Program-made: the position numbers and the translations under genes
Shown: positions 1 through 7,444 of the stretch, one piece after another
Layout: the number at the start of each line of letters is the position of its first letter
Position numbering within the stretch: the first letter of the stretch is position 1
DNA from: Pseudooceanicola antarcticus
Lineage (GTDB): Bacteria > Pseudomonadota > Alphaproteobacteria > Rhodobacterales > Rhodobacteraceae
Length of the DNA: 64,000 nt
Assembly (NCBI RefSeq): GCF_900215355.1
Contig: NZ_OBEA01000001.1
Span: forward strand, 867,266 to 931,265
Direction of reading: 5' to 3'
The notes under the pieces: model-generated
Database searches by the model: none
Seen by the model: the letters and a program-made list of their open reading frames with translations, nothing else
What the model was told of the DNA's origin: nothing

Positions 1-218
1 TGTCGGTGACTGGCTCGACCCTGCGGGCGCAGTCGGACCAGGCCAAGGCCGAGATCGCCGAGGGCCTGCGGGAACACGTCTGGCCACTGCTCTCCGCCGG
101 CCGCATTGCGCCTGTAATGGACAGCGCCTTCCCGCTGGCCGAGGCTGCCGCGGCACACGCGCGGATGGAGAGCTCGGAGCATATCGGCAAGATCGTTCTG
201 GAAGTCGCCGGGGGCTAG
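1..218 (+). CDS. NAD(P)H-quinone oxidoreductase, C-terminal fragment (cut by window edge)
   Basis: The open frame enters from the left edge, so only about the last 71 residues are present. The segment with TGSTLR, then a helix ending in VWPLLSAGRIAPVMDSAFPLAEAAAAHARMES, and a final HIGKIVLEV is typical of the end of zinc-less medium-chain dehydrogenases of the quinone oxidoreductase (QOR/PIG3) type. In that family this part closes the NAD(P)H-binding lobe and the dimer face. The upstream catalytic domain is outside the window. It converges on the RNase T2 gene with a 10-base gap. The family call rests on the C-terminal motif only. Confidence 0.7.
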   Translation, partial: SVTGSTLRAQSDQAKAEIAEGLREHVWPLLSAGRIAPVMDSAFPLAEAAAAHARMESSEHIGKIVLEVAGG

Positions 219-228
219 CCCCTAGCGG

Positions 229-885
229 TCAGTCGATCGCCTCGAAAAGGGCCTGCGTGGCGCTGCAATCGCGCGCCACGTCGGCACCGCAGGCGCGGGG
301 CTCCAGGTCCTTGGTCAGGCAGATGCGCACCTCGCGGATGCGGTTGTCCTTGCAGGTGACGGTCAGACCGCGCGCGTCCAGGTCCGGGTTTACCTCCAGG
401 AAGGCTTCCTCGATCAGCGAGGCGGGCAGGGTCACGTCTTCACCGAGAAGGCGCAGCACCTGCGGGCGGGTGACGCTTTCAAAGGCCTGCCGCGAGAGCG
501 CGAAATAGCGCTCTGACGACAGCCCCGAGCAGGTGCCATGGGCCTTCCACTCATGCCAGGCCAGCCCCGAGGTGCCCATGATATCGGCCATGGCGCCGGT
601 CTGCGCCCGCGAGGGCGCGGCGGCGCTGCTGCGGCAGTCGCGCGGATAGCCGGTCTCGTACTGCGGCCAGAGCCCGTGCAGGATCCAGCCCAGCTTCCGC
701 TCGGGCGCGCATTGCTCGGGGTTTTCGTTGGTGGCGCAATAGGAGGGCGACCAGCTCAGCGCCATGACGTAGTAGTCGAACACGCCCGCACGATCCTCGG
801 CGCGCAGGGCGCGGGCCGTCAGCAGCGGGCACAGCAGGACAAGGATCAGCAGGGCCTGACTCAACAGGTGTGGGCTGCGACGCAT
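229..885 (-). CDS. Ribonuclease T2 family protein, secreted
   Basis: A secreted or periplasmic endoribonuclease that would cleave single-stranded RNA through 2',3'-cyclic phosphates. Both catalytic signatures of the T2 family are visible: HGLWPQ (CAS I) and EWKAHGTCS (CAS II), each with its active-site His, plus several cysteines for disulfides. The N-terminus has a basic start, a hydrophobic stretch (ALLILVLLCPLLTARA) and an Ala-rich cleavage site, consistent with Sec export. I chose the start at MRRSPH (218 aa) because GGAAGAG sits at good Shine-Dalgarno distance; an ATG four codons upstream is possible. It is divergent from trcR. The likely role is RNA scavenging. Confidence 0.9.
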   Translation of the reverse strand: MRRSPHLLSQALLILVLLCPLLTARALRAEDRAGVFDYYVMALSWSPSYCATNENPEQCAPERKLGWILHGLWPQYETGYPRDCRSSAAAPSRAQTGAMADIMGTSGLAWHEWKAHGTCSGLSSERYFALSRQAFESVTRPQVLRLLGEDVTLPASLIEEAFLEVNPDLDARGLTVTCKDNRIREVRICLTKDLEPRACGADVARDCSATQALFEAID

Positions 886-1046
886 AGGCTCTTCCATTTT
901 CGCACGTGGCCGACTATATAGCGGCCAAGTTCCCCGACAACGGAAACCTGCATTGCCCCGGCAATGCGCCCCGGCCGAAAGGCCAGGGCCCGGTAGAGAC
1001 GTATCTTCCGGCTGGCCCGTTGTCGCATTTGTTCAGGAGTTGAGAC

Positions 1047-1799
1047 ATGCAGGGCAAACCGATCATGGCCAAGGCCACCGCCGTCTGGCTGGTGGACAAC
1101 ACCACTCTCTCGTTCAAGCAGATCGCCGATTTCACCGGCATGCACGAGCTCGAGATCCAGGGTATCGCCGATGGCGAAGTGGCACAGGGCGTGAAGGGCT
1201 TCGACCCGATCACCAACAACCAGCTGACCCAGGAAGAGATCGACAAGGCCGAGAAGGACCCGCTTCACAAGCTGAAGCTGAAGTTCAACGCCGCCGCCGT
1301 CGGCGAGGAAAAGCGCCGTGGCCCGCGCTACACCCCCCTGTCCAAGCGCCAGGACCGTCCGAACTCGATCCTGTGGCTGGTGAAGTTCCACCCCGAGCTC
1401 TCCGACAGCCAGATCTCGAAGCTGGTCGGCACCACCAAGCCGACGATCCAGTCGATCCGCGAGCGCACCCACTGGAACATCGCCAACATGCAGCCGATCG
1501 ACCCGGTTGCCCTGGGCCTCTGCAAGCAGTCCGAGCTGGACGCCGCCGTGCAGAAGGCCGCTGCCGAGAAAGCCAAGCGTGGCGAGGCGATGACCGACGA
1601 CGAGCGCCGCAAGCTGCTCTCGACCGAGCAGAGCCTGGGCATGGAGGCCGAGCCGCGCATCCCGACCGCCATCGAGGGGCTCGAGACCTTCTCGCTCTCC
1701 GGTGACGACGAGGACACCCTGGTGTCGGACGATGTGCCGGACGCGGACAGCTTCTTCAACCTGCCCAAGGGCGGCGACGAGGACGAAGACGAGGATTGA
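1047..1799 (+). CDS. trcR: TrcR-type cell-cycle transcriptional regulator (DUF1013)
   Basis: A 250-residue protein of the DUF1013/TrcR family, found across Alphaproteobacteria and linked in Caulobacter to cell-cycle transcription. The N-terminal part (about 8-60) and the middle (about 110-160) both read as helix-turn-helix-like segments: TTLSFKQIADFTGMHELEIQGIADG and LSDSQISKLVGTTKPTIQSIRERTHW. The conserved ILWLVKFHPELSD stretch lies between them. The C-terminus is a highly acidic tail (GGDEDEDED). AGGAG seven bases before the ATG supports the start; an internal Met at residue 7 is an alternative. A strong intrinsic terminator follows within 25 bases, so it is probably monocistronic. Confidence 0.88.
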   Translation: MQGKPIMAKATAVWLVDNTTLSFKQIADFTGMHELEIQGIADGEVAQGVKGFDPITNNQLTQEEIDKAEKDPLHKLKLKFNAAAVGEEKRRGPRYTPLSKRQDRPNSILWLVKFHPELSDSQISKLVGTTKPTIQSIRERTHWNIANMQPIDPVALGLCKQSELDAAVQKAAAEKAKRGEAMTDDERRKLLSTEQSLGMEAEPRIPTAIEGLETFSLSGDDEDTLVSDDVPDADSFFNLPKGGDEDEDED

Positions 1800-1822
1800 T
1801 CCCCTCCAGACGCGCAGAATTG

Positions 1823-1855
1823 AACCCGCCCCGGTCTGTCCAGGGCGGGTTTTTT
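1823..1855 (+). terminator. Intrinsic terminator of trcR
   Basis: Perfect 8-bp stem AACCCGCC / GGCGGGTT with a 13-nt loop, running into a T-tract. It lies 24 bases after the trcR stop codon. Confidence 0.9.
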
Positions 1856-1980
1856 AATGCCCTGCGCCTGCGAGTTAAGCACTTCTCCATGGGCGGCGAC
1901 TCAGGTCCCGCTGTTTCTTGCAATGCGGAAGATGGGGTCGCAAAGCTGGCGCCGACATTATTTGAATTGGACTGCGCCAC

Positions 1981-3132
1981 ATGCATATTGCCGTAATCGG
2001 AGCCGGGATGATCGGCTCTGCCGCCGCCCGTCACCTGACTGACATGGGCCACCAGGTGACCCTGGTCGGCCCTGCCGAACCCGCCGATCTCGCCACCTGG
2101 ACGGGCCCCTACGCCTCGCACTACGACGCCGGTCGGATCACCCGCCAGCTCGACCCCTATCTCTTCTATTCCCGCGTCTCGCGTGCCTCCATCGGGCGCT
2201 ACCGCGCGCTGGAAAAGGCCTCGGGCGTGGAGTTCTTCTCAGAAGTCGGATCGCTCATGGCGGGGCCCGATGGCTCGGAGCAGATGAACCGGCTGGAAGC
2301 GACCCGCGACCGCGACGGTGTCCCCTGCGAGACCCTGCGCGGTGCGGCGCTTGCCGAACGCTTCCCCTTCTTCGACTTCGAGCCGGGCATGCTGGGTCTC
2401 TACGAGCCCGCCATGGCGGGGGTGGTGAACCCCCGCGGAATGGTCAGCGCCCAGATCACCTGCGCGACGGCTGGCGGGGCGCGGCTTGTGCGCGATACGG
2501 TCGAGGGCATCGACGACGGCGCCTCGGGTGTCACCCTGCGCCTAGGTTCGGGTGAGACGCTCGCGGCTGACCGGGCGCTGGTGGCCACCGGCGGTTTCAC
2601 CCGCAAGCTTCTGGGCGATGTGCTGCCCTTCTCGGTCTACCGCCGCACCGTGGTCTTCTTCGAGATCTCCGAGGCCGAGGCTGAGCGGATCACCGGCATG
2701 CCGACGCTGATCACCCTGCTGCCCAATGGCGAGGACCCCTACATGCTGCCGCCGGTCCGCTATCCCGATGGCAAGCTCTACCTGAAGATGGGCGGGGACC
2801 GTGTCGACAACGCCGTCACCACCCCGGAAGAGCTCACCGAGTGGTTCCGCTCCACCGGAGATCCCGAGGTCGCGAGTTATGTCGAGAGCATGATGCGCGC
2901 GCGGATGCCCTCGCTCGACATTCTCTCGACCTCTTCGGGTGCCTGCGTGACGACCTATACACCCAGCAACGTCCCGCATTTCGAGGCGGTCTCCGAGCAC
3001 GTCTTCACCGCCTTCGCCGATAGCGGACGCGGGGCGAAGAACTCGGATGAGCTGGGGCGCCTCGGGGCGCTGCGGGTCGCGGGCGAGGCCCTGCCGGAGT
3101 GGGCATCGGAAGCCGCTGTCGCGGCGACGTAG
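1981..3132 (+). CDS. FAD-dependent oxidoreductase, DAO / monomeric sarcosine oxidase-like
   Basis: A 383-residue flavoprotein of the D-amino-acid oxidase superfamily, expected to oxidise an amine or N-methyl amino acid. The N-terminus has the Rossmann dinucleotide motif GAGMIGSAAARHL (about 7-19). Near the C-terminus (about 340-350) FADSGRGAKNS forms the second FAD contact. Cys322 in GACVTTYTPS occupies the place where monomeric sarcosine oxidases carry the Cys that binds FAD covalently, which suggests covalent flavin by inference. No signal peptide is seen, so it is cytoplasmic. The substrate cannot be told from the sequence. The stop codon is followed within three bases by the composite repeat described separately. 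Confidence 0.8.
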   Translation: MHIAVIGAGMIGSAAARHLTDMGHQVTLVGPAEPADLATWTGPYASHYDAGRITRQLDPYLFYSRVSRASIGRYRALEKASGVEFFSEVGSLMAGPDGSEQMNRLEATRDRDGVPCETLRGAALAERFPFFDFEPGMLGLYEPAMAGVVNPRGMVSAQITCATAGGARLVRDTVEGIDDGASGVTLRLGSGETLAADRALVATGGFTRKLLGDVLPFSVYRRTVVFFEISEAEAERITGMPTLITLLPNGEDPYMLPPVRYPDGKLYLKMGGDRVDNAVTTPEELTEWFRSTGDPEVASYVESMMRARMPSLDILSTSSGACVTTYTPSNVPHFEAVSEHVFTAFADSGRGAKNSDELGRLGALRVAGEALPEWASEAAVAAT

Positions 3133-3134
3133 AG

Positions 3135-3366
3135 GGGGGAGGGGGGCGCTGCCCCCCATCCGCTGCGCGGATTCCCCCCGGAGTATTTCCAGCCTGGTGA
3201 TGATGCGGGACATCGCCTGGCTTGGCACCCGCCCTTGGCCACCAAGCCGGTGCACGCTCCAAGTCCAGAAGGAGGGAGCCTGCTGCTCGGAACCTGTTCC
3301 ATCACCAGGCTGGAAATACTCCGGGGGGAATTGAGCCTCTGGCTCAAGGGGGGCAGGGCCCCCTTT
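3135..3366. repeat. Composite inverted repeat, locus A
   Basis: Two copies of a modular element face each other tail to tail. Left copy: hairpin GGGGGGC..GCCCCCC, hairpin ATCCGC-TGC-GCGGAT, then a tail with the core GAGTATTTCCAGCCTGGTG. Right copy, on the minus strand: GGGGGC..GCCCCC, hairpin TTGAGCC-AGA-GGCTCAA, and the same tail. The tails are 97 bases apart and the spacer resembles the spacer of locus B near 52.1 kb. It fills the gap between the convergent FAD oxidoreductase and recR genes, so it may also serve as a two-way terminator. Confidence 0.8.
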
Positions 3367-3397
3367 GCGCGCTGGCCTGCGCTGCGGGCAGAGGGCT

Positions 3398-3991
3398 TCA
3401 GATATCCTTGCGCGCCCGCAGGGCGGCGGTGATCGTGCCGTCGTCGAGGTAGTCCAGCTCTCCCCCGATGGGCACGCCCTGGGCCAGCGAGGTCAGGCGC
3501 ACGCTGCCTTCCAGCTGCTCGGCGATGTAATGGGCCGTAGTCTGCCCATCCACCGTGGCGTTGAGCGCGAGGATCACCTCTTCGGTGCCTTCCTCCGCCA
3601 CGCGGTTCACCAGCTCGGGAATGCGCAGCTCCTCGGGGCCAATGGCATCCAGCGCCGAGAGCGTGCCGCCCAGCACGTGGTAGCGGCCCTTGAAGGTGCC
3701 GGAGCGCTCCATGGCCCAGAGGTCGGCCACGTCCTCGACCACGCAGAGCTCGGAGCCGTTGCGCTTCATGTCCAGGCAGATCAGGCAGAGCGGGCCTTCG
3801 CCCAGGTTGCCGCAGCGGGTGCATTCGCGGGTGGTGATCGCCACCTGCTGCATCAGGTCCGCCAGCGGCATCAGCAGCAGCTCGCGCTTGCGCACGAGCT
3901 GCAGCACCGCCCGGCGGGCCGAGCGGGGGCCCAGGCCGGGCAGCTTCGCCATCATCTCGATCAGCGCGTCGATATCGCGGCCACCGGACAT
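3398..3991 (-). CDS. recR: Recombination mediator RecR
   Basis: A 197-residue RecR, partner of RecF/RecO in loading RecA at single-strand gaps. It shows the N-terminal helix-hairpin-helix ([19 protein letters not shown]), the four-Cys zinc finger ([16 protein letters not shown]), a TOPRIM domain beginning [17 protein letters not shown], and the C-terminal [19 protein letters not shown]. The start is at [10 protein letters not shown], which gives the family's normal length; a longer reading frame upstream is low-complexity and overlaps ybaB. It is the last gene of a dnaX-ybaB-recR operon, 13 bases after ybaB. Confidence 0.95.
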   Translation of the reverse strand: MSGGRDIDALIEMMAKLPGLGPRSARRAVLQLVRKRELLLMPLADLMQQVAITTRECTRCGNLGEGPLCLICLDMKRNGSELCVVEDVADLWAMERSGTFKGRYHVLGGTLSALDAIGPEELRIPELVNRVAEEGTEEVILALNATVDGQTTAHYIAEQLEGSVRLTSLAQGVPIGGELDYLDDGTITAALRARKDI

Positions 3992-4004
3992 GCGCGGCGG
4001 CCGA

Positions 4005-4349
4005 TCAGAAGGGCATCTTGAAGTCGGCGGGCAGGCCGAGGCCCTCGGTGATCTTGGACATCTCCTGCTGGCTGCGCTCGGCGGCGCGGGCCTGGGCGTC
4101 CTTGATCGCGGCAAGGATCAGGTCCTCGACCACTTCCTTCTCGTTCGGGTCGAAGATCGAGGGGTCGATATCCAGGCTCTTCAGCTCACCCTTGGCCGAG
4201 GCCACGGCCTTTACCAGGCCCGCGCCGCTTTCGCCGGTGACCATGATCTCGTGCAGATCCTCCTGGAGCTGCTGGACCTTGTCCTGCATCTCCTTGGCGG
4301 TCTTCATCATCTTTGCCATGTCGCCCATCTGGCCAAGGCCCTTGAACAT
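4005..4349 (-). CDS. ybaB: YbaB/EbfC nucleoid-associated protein
   Basis: A 114-residue protein of the YbaB/EbfC family: small dimeric DNA-binding proteins lying between dnaX and recR in many bacteria. Features seen are the N-terminal [29 protein letters not shown] helix and the [30 protein letters not shown] core. The family binds DNA as a pincer-like dimer. It probably shares a transcript with dnaX upstream and recR downstream. Confidence 0.93.
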   Translation of the reverse strand: MFKGLGQMGDMAKMMKTAKEMQDKVQQLQEDLHEIMVTGESGAGLVKAVASAKGELKSLDIDPSIFDPNEKEVVEDLILAAIKDAQARAAERSQQEMSKITEGLGLPADFKMPF

Positions 4350-4451
4350 CTTGTCTCTCCTGTGGTGTCGGGCGCCCTGGGCGCCCCCTGTACTAAAGTA
4401 GGCTGGTCTCTGCCGTGTCAGATAGTGCGTCCTGGCGCGGGGCGCGAGGGG

Positions 4452-6263
4452 TCACTCGTCCTCGAAGGGGTCCCATTCGTCTTCGACCTCGGGCAGGGCC
4501 TCGGCCTCGGCCTGGGCGGCCAGCTCCTGGCGGCTGGTGACCTTGGTGATCTTTGCCTTGGGGAAGGCCAGCAGCACCGCCTGTACCAGCGGATGCGCCG
4601 AGGCTTCCTCATGCATCTCGCGGGTCTTGGCGTCGCGCTTCTCCGAGACCGTTTCGGCGCCCTCTTCGTTGCCGATGGTGACTACCCAGCGGTTGCCCGT
4701 CCAGCGCTGAAGCGTCGCGCCAAGGCGTTGTGCGAGGTCCTTGGGGGTGCCGGAGGCGGGGGCGAACTCGATCCGGCCGGGCCGGTAGGAGATCAGCCGC
4801 ACGCCCGTCTCGACCTCGACCAGAAGCTTCACGTCGCGGTTGGCGCGGATCAGCTCGACCACGTGCTCGAAGGTGGGATAACGGGCCAGGGCCTGCTCCA
4901 CCTCCTGGGCCAGCATGGAGTGCCCGGCGCCTGAGGGCGCTCCGCCGCCGCCGCCCTGCGGGGCCGAGGCGTAAGCCGAGGCCCCCCCTCCGCCCGCCGC
5001 AGGCGCGCCTGCGCCCCGCGCAGGCATCCCGCCGCCGCCATTGGGTCCCCCATTGGGTCCGGCGCCGGGACCATCCGGCGGACGCGGGGCATCTTTCAGC
5101 CGCTTCACCAGTTCTTCCGGCGAGGGCAGTTCGGCCACATGGGTCAGGCGGATCACCGCCATCTCGGCGGCCATCATCGCGTTCGGCGCGGCAGAGACCT
5201 CTTCCAGCGCCTTCAGCAGCATCTGCCACATGCGGGTCATCGCCCGCATCGGCAGCCGTTCGGCCAGTGAGATGCCGCGGGCGCGCTCGTCGGGCGCGAT
5301 GGTCGGGTCCTCGGCGGCATCGGGCGTGATCTTCACCACCGAGATCCAGTGGGTGATCTCTGCCAGGTCGCGCAGCACCGCCAGCGGATCGGCGCCATCG
5401 GCGTATTGGGCCGAAAGCTCGGTCAGGGCCGCGGCCGCGTCGCCCTTCATGATCATCTCGTAGAGGTCCATGACCCGGCCGCGATCCGCCAGGCCCAGCA
5501 TGGCGCGGACCTGCTCGGCGGTGGTCTCTCCGGCGCCATGGCTGATGGCCTGGTCCAGCAGCGAGGTCGCGTCACGGGCCGAGCCCTCGGCGGCGCGGGT
5601 GATCAGCGCCAGCGCGTCATCGTTGATCTCGGCGTTCTCGCGGGTGGCGATCTTGCGCAGGAGCGCGATCATCACCTCGGGTTCGATCCGGCGCAGGTCG
5701 AAGCGCTGGCAGCGCGACAGCACCGTCACCGGGACCTTGCGGATCTCGGTGGTGGCGAAGATGAACTTCACATGCGCCGGCGGTTCCTCGAGCGTCTTGA
5801 GCAGCGCGTTGAAGGCGCTGGTCGAGAGCATGTGGACCTCGTCGATGATGTAGATCTTGTAGCGCGCCGAGGCGGCCCGGTAGTTCACGCTGTCGATGAT
5901 CTCGCGGATGTCATTGACCGAGGTGTTGGAGGCCGCGTCCATCTCCATCACGTCGACGTGGCGGCCTTCCATGATCGCGCGGCAATGTTCGCACTGGCCG
6001 CAGGGTTCGGTGGTGGGGCCGCCCTCGCCATCGGGGCCGATGCAGTTCATGCCCTTGGCGATGATCCGGGCCGTGGTGGTCTTACCCGTGCCGCGGATGC
6101 CGGTCATGATGAAGGCCTGGGCGATGCGATCGGCGGCGAAGGCGTTCTTCAGGGTGCGCACCATGGCGTCCTGGCCGACGAGATCGGCGAAGGTCTCGGG
6201 GCGGTATTTCCGCGCCAGGACCTGGTAGGGGCCGGATTGTGTCTGCTCGGACTCGGACATCAT
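4452..6263 (-). CDS. dnaX: DNA polymerase III subunit gamma/tau
   Basis: A 603-residue clamp-loader ATPase. Domain I has Walker A GIRGTGKTT (about 55-63), a Cys zinc site (MNCIGP.., CGQCEHC), Walker B YIIDEVHML (about 138-146), the SRC sensor motif (VLSRCQRFDLRR) and sensor-2 region RAAEGSARDA. Domain III follows. A Gly/Ala/Pro-rich linker (about 395-445) then leads to a tau-specific C-terminal part that would bind DnaB and the polymerase alpha subunit, ending in an acidic tail. It is transcribed toward ybaB-recR, with the SRP RNA gene upstream on the same strand. Confidence 0.95.
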   Translation of the reverse strand: MMSESEQTQSGPYQVLARKYRPETFADLVGQDAMVRTLKNAFAADRIAQAFIMTGIRGTGKTTTARIIAKGMNCIGPDGEGGPTTEPCGQCEHCRAIMEGRHVDVMEMDAASNTSVNDIREIIDSVNYRAASARYKIYIIDEVHMLSTSAFNALLKTLEEPPAHVKFIFATTEIRKVPVTVLSRCQRFDLRRIEPEVMIALLRKIATRENAEINDDALALITRAAEGSARDATSLLDQAISHGAGETTAEQVRAMLGLADRGRVMDLYEMIMKGDAAAALTELSAQYADGADPLAVLRDLAEITHWISVVKITPDAAEDPTIAPDERARGISLAERLPMRAMTRMWQMLLKALEEVSAAPNAMMAAEMAVIRLTHVAELPSPEELVKRLKDAPRPPDGPGAGPNGGPNGGGGMPARGAGAPAAGGGGASAYASAPQGGGGGAPSGAGHSMLAQEVEQALARYPTFEHVVELIRANRDVKLLVEVETGVRLISYRPGRIEFAPASGTPKDLAQRLGATLQRWTGNRWVVTIGNEEGAETVSEKRDAKTREMHEEASAHPLVQAVLLAFPKAKITKVTSRQELAAQAEAEALPEVEDEWDPFEDE

Positions 6264-6485
6264 GCGCCTTTCTGGGGTCGTCTGCGCGGCAGACTAAAGG
6301 GCCGGGCGGGCAGCGTCCAGCGGGAGGGGCGCGACCGGACGGATCGGCGCTCGCGCTTTGCGCATCGCCCCGCCCGCCGTCCCGCATGGGGGCGGAAATG
6401 GGGGCCGTATCGGCGTGTTTCTTCTGGAATTTCCTGGGGGGAGGGGCCCTCTCGCGCATTTCTTTGAAATACGCTGCCGGGCTTC

Positions 6486-6508
6486 GCGCTTTTGCTTTGC
6501 AAAAGCGC
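6486..6508 (-). terminator. Hairpin downstream of ffs
   Basis: Perfect 10-bp palindrome GCGCTTTTGC / GCAAAAGCGC with a 3-base loop, directly beyond the 3' end of the SRP RNA on the minus strand. There is no T-tract, so it may be a terminator or a processing stop. Confidence 0.5.
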
Positions 6509-6514
6509 TTGGGT

Positions 6515-6608
6515 GAGAGATTGGACAACGACCCAAGCGGGACTCGTTACGGCTGCTTCCTTCCGGACCTGACCGGGTTGGCGAGGCGCCTGCCCGCGCC
6601 AACCTCTC
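6515..6608 (-). ncRNA. ffs: Signal recognition particle RNA (4.5S-type)
   Basis: The minus strand carries the universally conserved SRP RNA domain IV: GGTCAGGTCC followed by GGAAGGAAGCAGCC, which contains the GGAA tetraloop and the internal loops bound by Ffh. The ends GAGAGGTTGG and CCAATCTCTC pair to close a ~94-nt hairpin. The exact ends are inferred from this pairing. It guides membrane-protein translation complexes to FtsY. The position beside dnaX-ybaB-recR is usual in this bacterial group. Confidence 0.92.
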
Positions 6609-6664
6609 AAGGCCGCATATAGGAAATGGGGCGGGGCTTTGCAAGCCCGGGGACAAAACCCCCG

Positions 6665-6951
6665 CTACAGCCAGACGAGCGCGTAGACATAGGACTTGTC
6701 CCCCTTGCGGCTGACCCAGGTGCCCTCGGGCGGGGCCTCTCCCTGGTCTTCGGTGGAACGTCCCAGGGACGGCCGAAGACCTCGTCCGCCTCGGGACTGC
6801 CGGCGATCCAGCCAAGGCGGGGATGGCGCCGGATCCAGAGGTCGCGGTCGGCCCGGCGGTAGCCAGGGCGGCCCCTTGAATCGCGGGCAAGATCGAACCG
6901 GTAGACCAGCCCGTCGAGGGCGCGGCGCAACTCGAAGGCGGCGGGAGGCAT
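6665..6951 (-). pseudogene. Small conserved-type protein broken by a one-base frameshift
   Basis: The first part reads MPPAAFELRRALDG and continues through DLWIRRHPRLGWIAGSPEADEVFGRPWDVPP. The frame then slips at about position 6750. In the next frame the sequence goes on naturally as EDQGEAPPEGTWVSRKGDKSYVYALVWL with a stop. Adding one G (CCGAAGAC to CCGGAAGAC) would join the two into a ~96-residue protein rich in Trp and Tyr. I do not recognise a domain and assign no function. The start overlaps or abuts the stop of the upstream membrane protein (GTGA/ATG), suggesting coupling. It could be a true mutation or a sequencing error. Confidence 0.55.
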
Positions 6952-6953
6952 GG

Positions 6954-7283
6954 TCACGGCGCGACACCTGCGCCCGGTGACGGGCGGCGCAGGTCCCGGC
7001 ACAGGGCGATGGCGAAGGCCGAAAGGATTAGCACTTCGATCAGCATGGTCCAGTGCAGCACGAAGTTCCAGACCCACCAGCCGTGGCGGGCAAGGACCTC
7101 GACCAGACGCAGCTCGAGATCCGAAAGCGGGGCCAGCCAAGCGATGCCCCCGGTAAGGGAATCAAGCACCATGTGCAGCAGCGAGGCGGCGCAGCCGGTC
7201 AGGATCAGCGCCCGCCGTTCGGGCCGTAGTTTCGCAAGCTGGCGGGCAAGAAGATATCCGGCGGGAAGGTGGGCGAGGAACAT
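6954..7283 (-). CDS. Membrane protein, YdjM/DUF457-like metal-dependent hydrolase, apparently internally deleted
   Basis: The N-terminus MFLAHLPAGYLLARQLA and the segment LLHMVLDSLTGGIAWLAPLSDLELRLVEV..HGWWVWNFVLHWTML resemble the two ends of inner-membrane putative metal-dependent hydrolases found in related bacteria. Those are usually ~160-180 residues. Here the protein is 109 residues, and the stretch that should hold the acidic/histidine motif (an LPDxD then HHH pattern) is missing: GCAASLL runs straight into HMVLDS. Two membrane segments remain. Probably non-functional or a reduced version. The comparison is from memory of the family, so confidence is moderate. Confidence 0.5.
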   Translation of the reverse strand: MFLAHLPAGYLLARQLAKLRPERRALILTGCAASLLHMVLDSLTGGIAWLAPLSDLELRLVEVLARHGWWVWNFVLHWTMLIEVLILSAFAIALCRDLRRPSPGAGVAP

Positions 7284-7396
7284 GCGGCGTCCGGTGCTGT
7301 CGAGGCTGGCGTCAGTCTGGCCCCGGCCCCCTCTGAGGGCAAGCCCGCCGGGTGGCCTCTGCGCAGGTCCGGTCGTGTGACAGGCCAGGGCCGGAA

Positions 7397-7425
7397 AGCA
7401 GAAGGGGCCGCCACCGGCGACCCCT
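7397..7425 (-). terminator. Probable terminator of the cyclic nucleotidase gene
   Basis: Minus-strand hairpin AGGGGTCGCC / GGCGGCCCCT with one internal mismatch and a 3-base loop, followed by TTCTGCTTT, about 20 bases after the stop codon. Confidence 0.5.
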
Positions 7426-7444
7426 CCCGACGATCTGCACCCGG

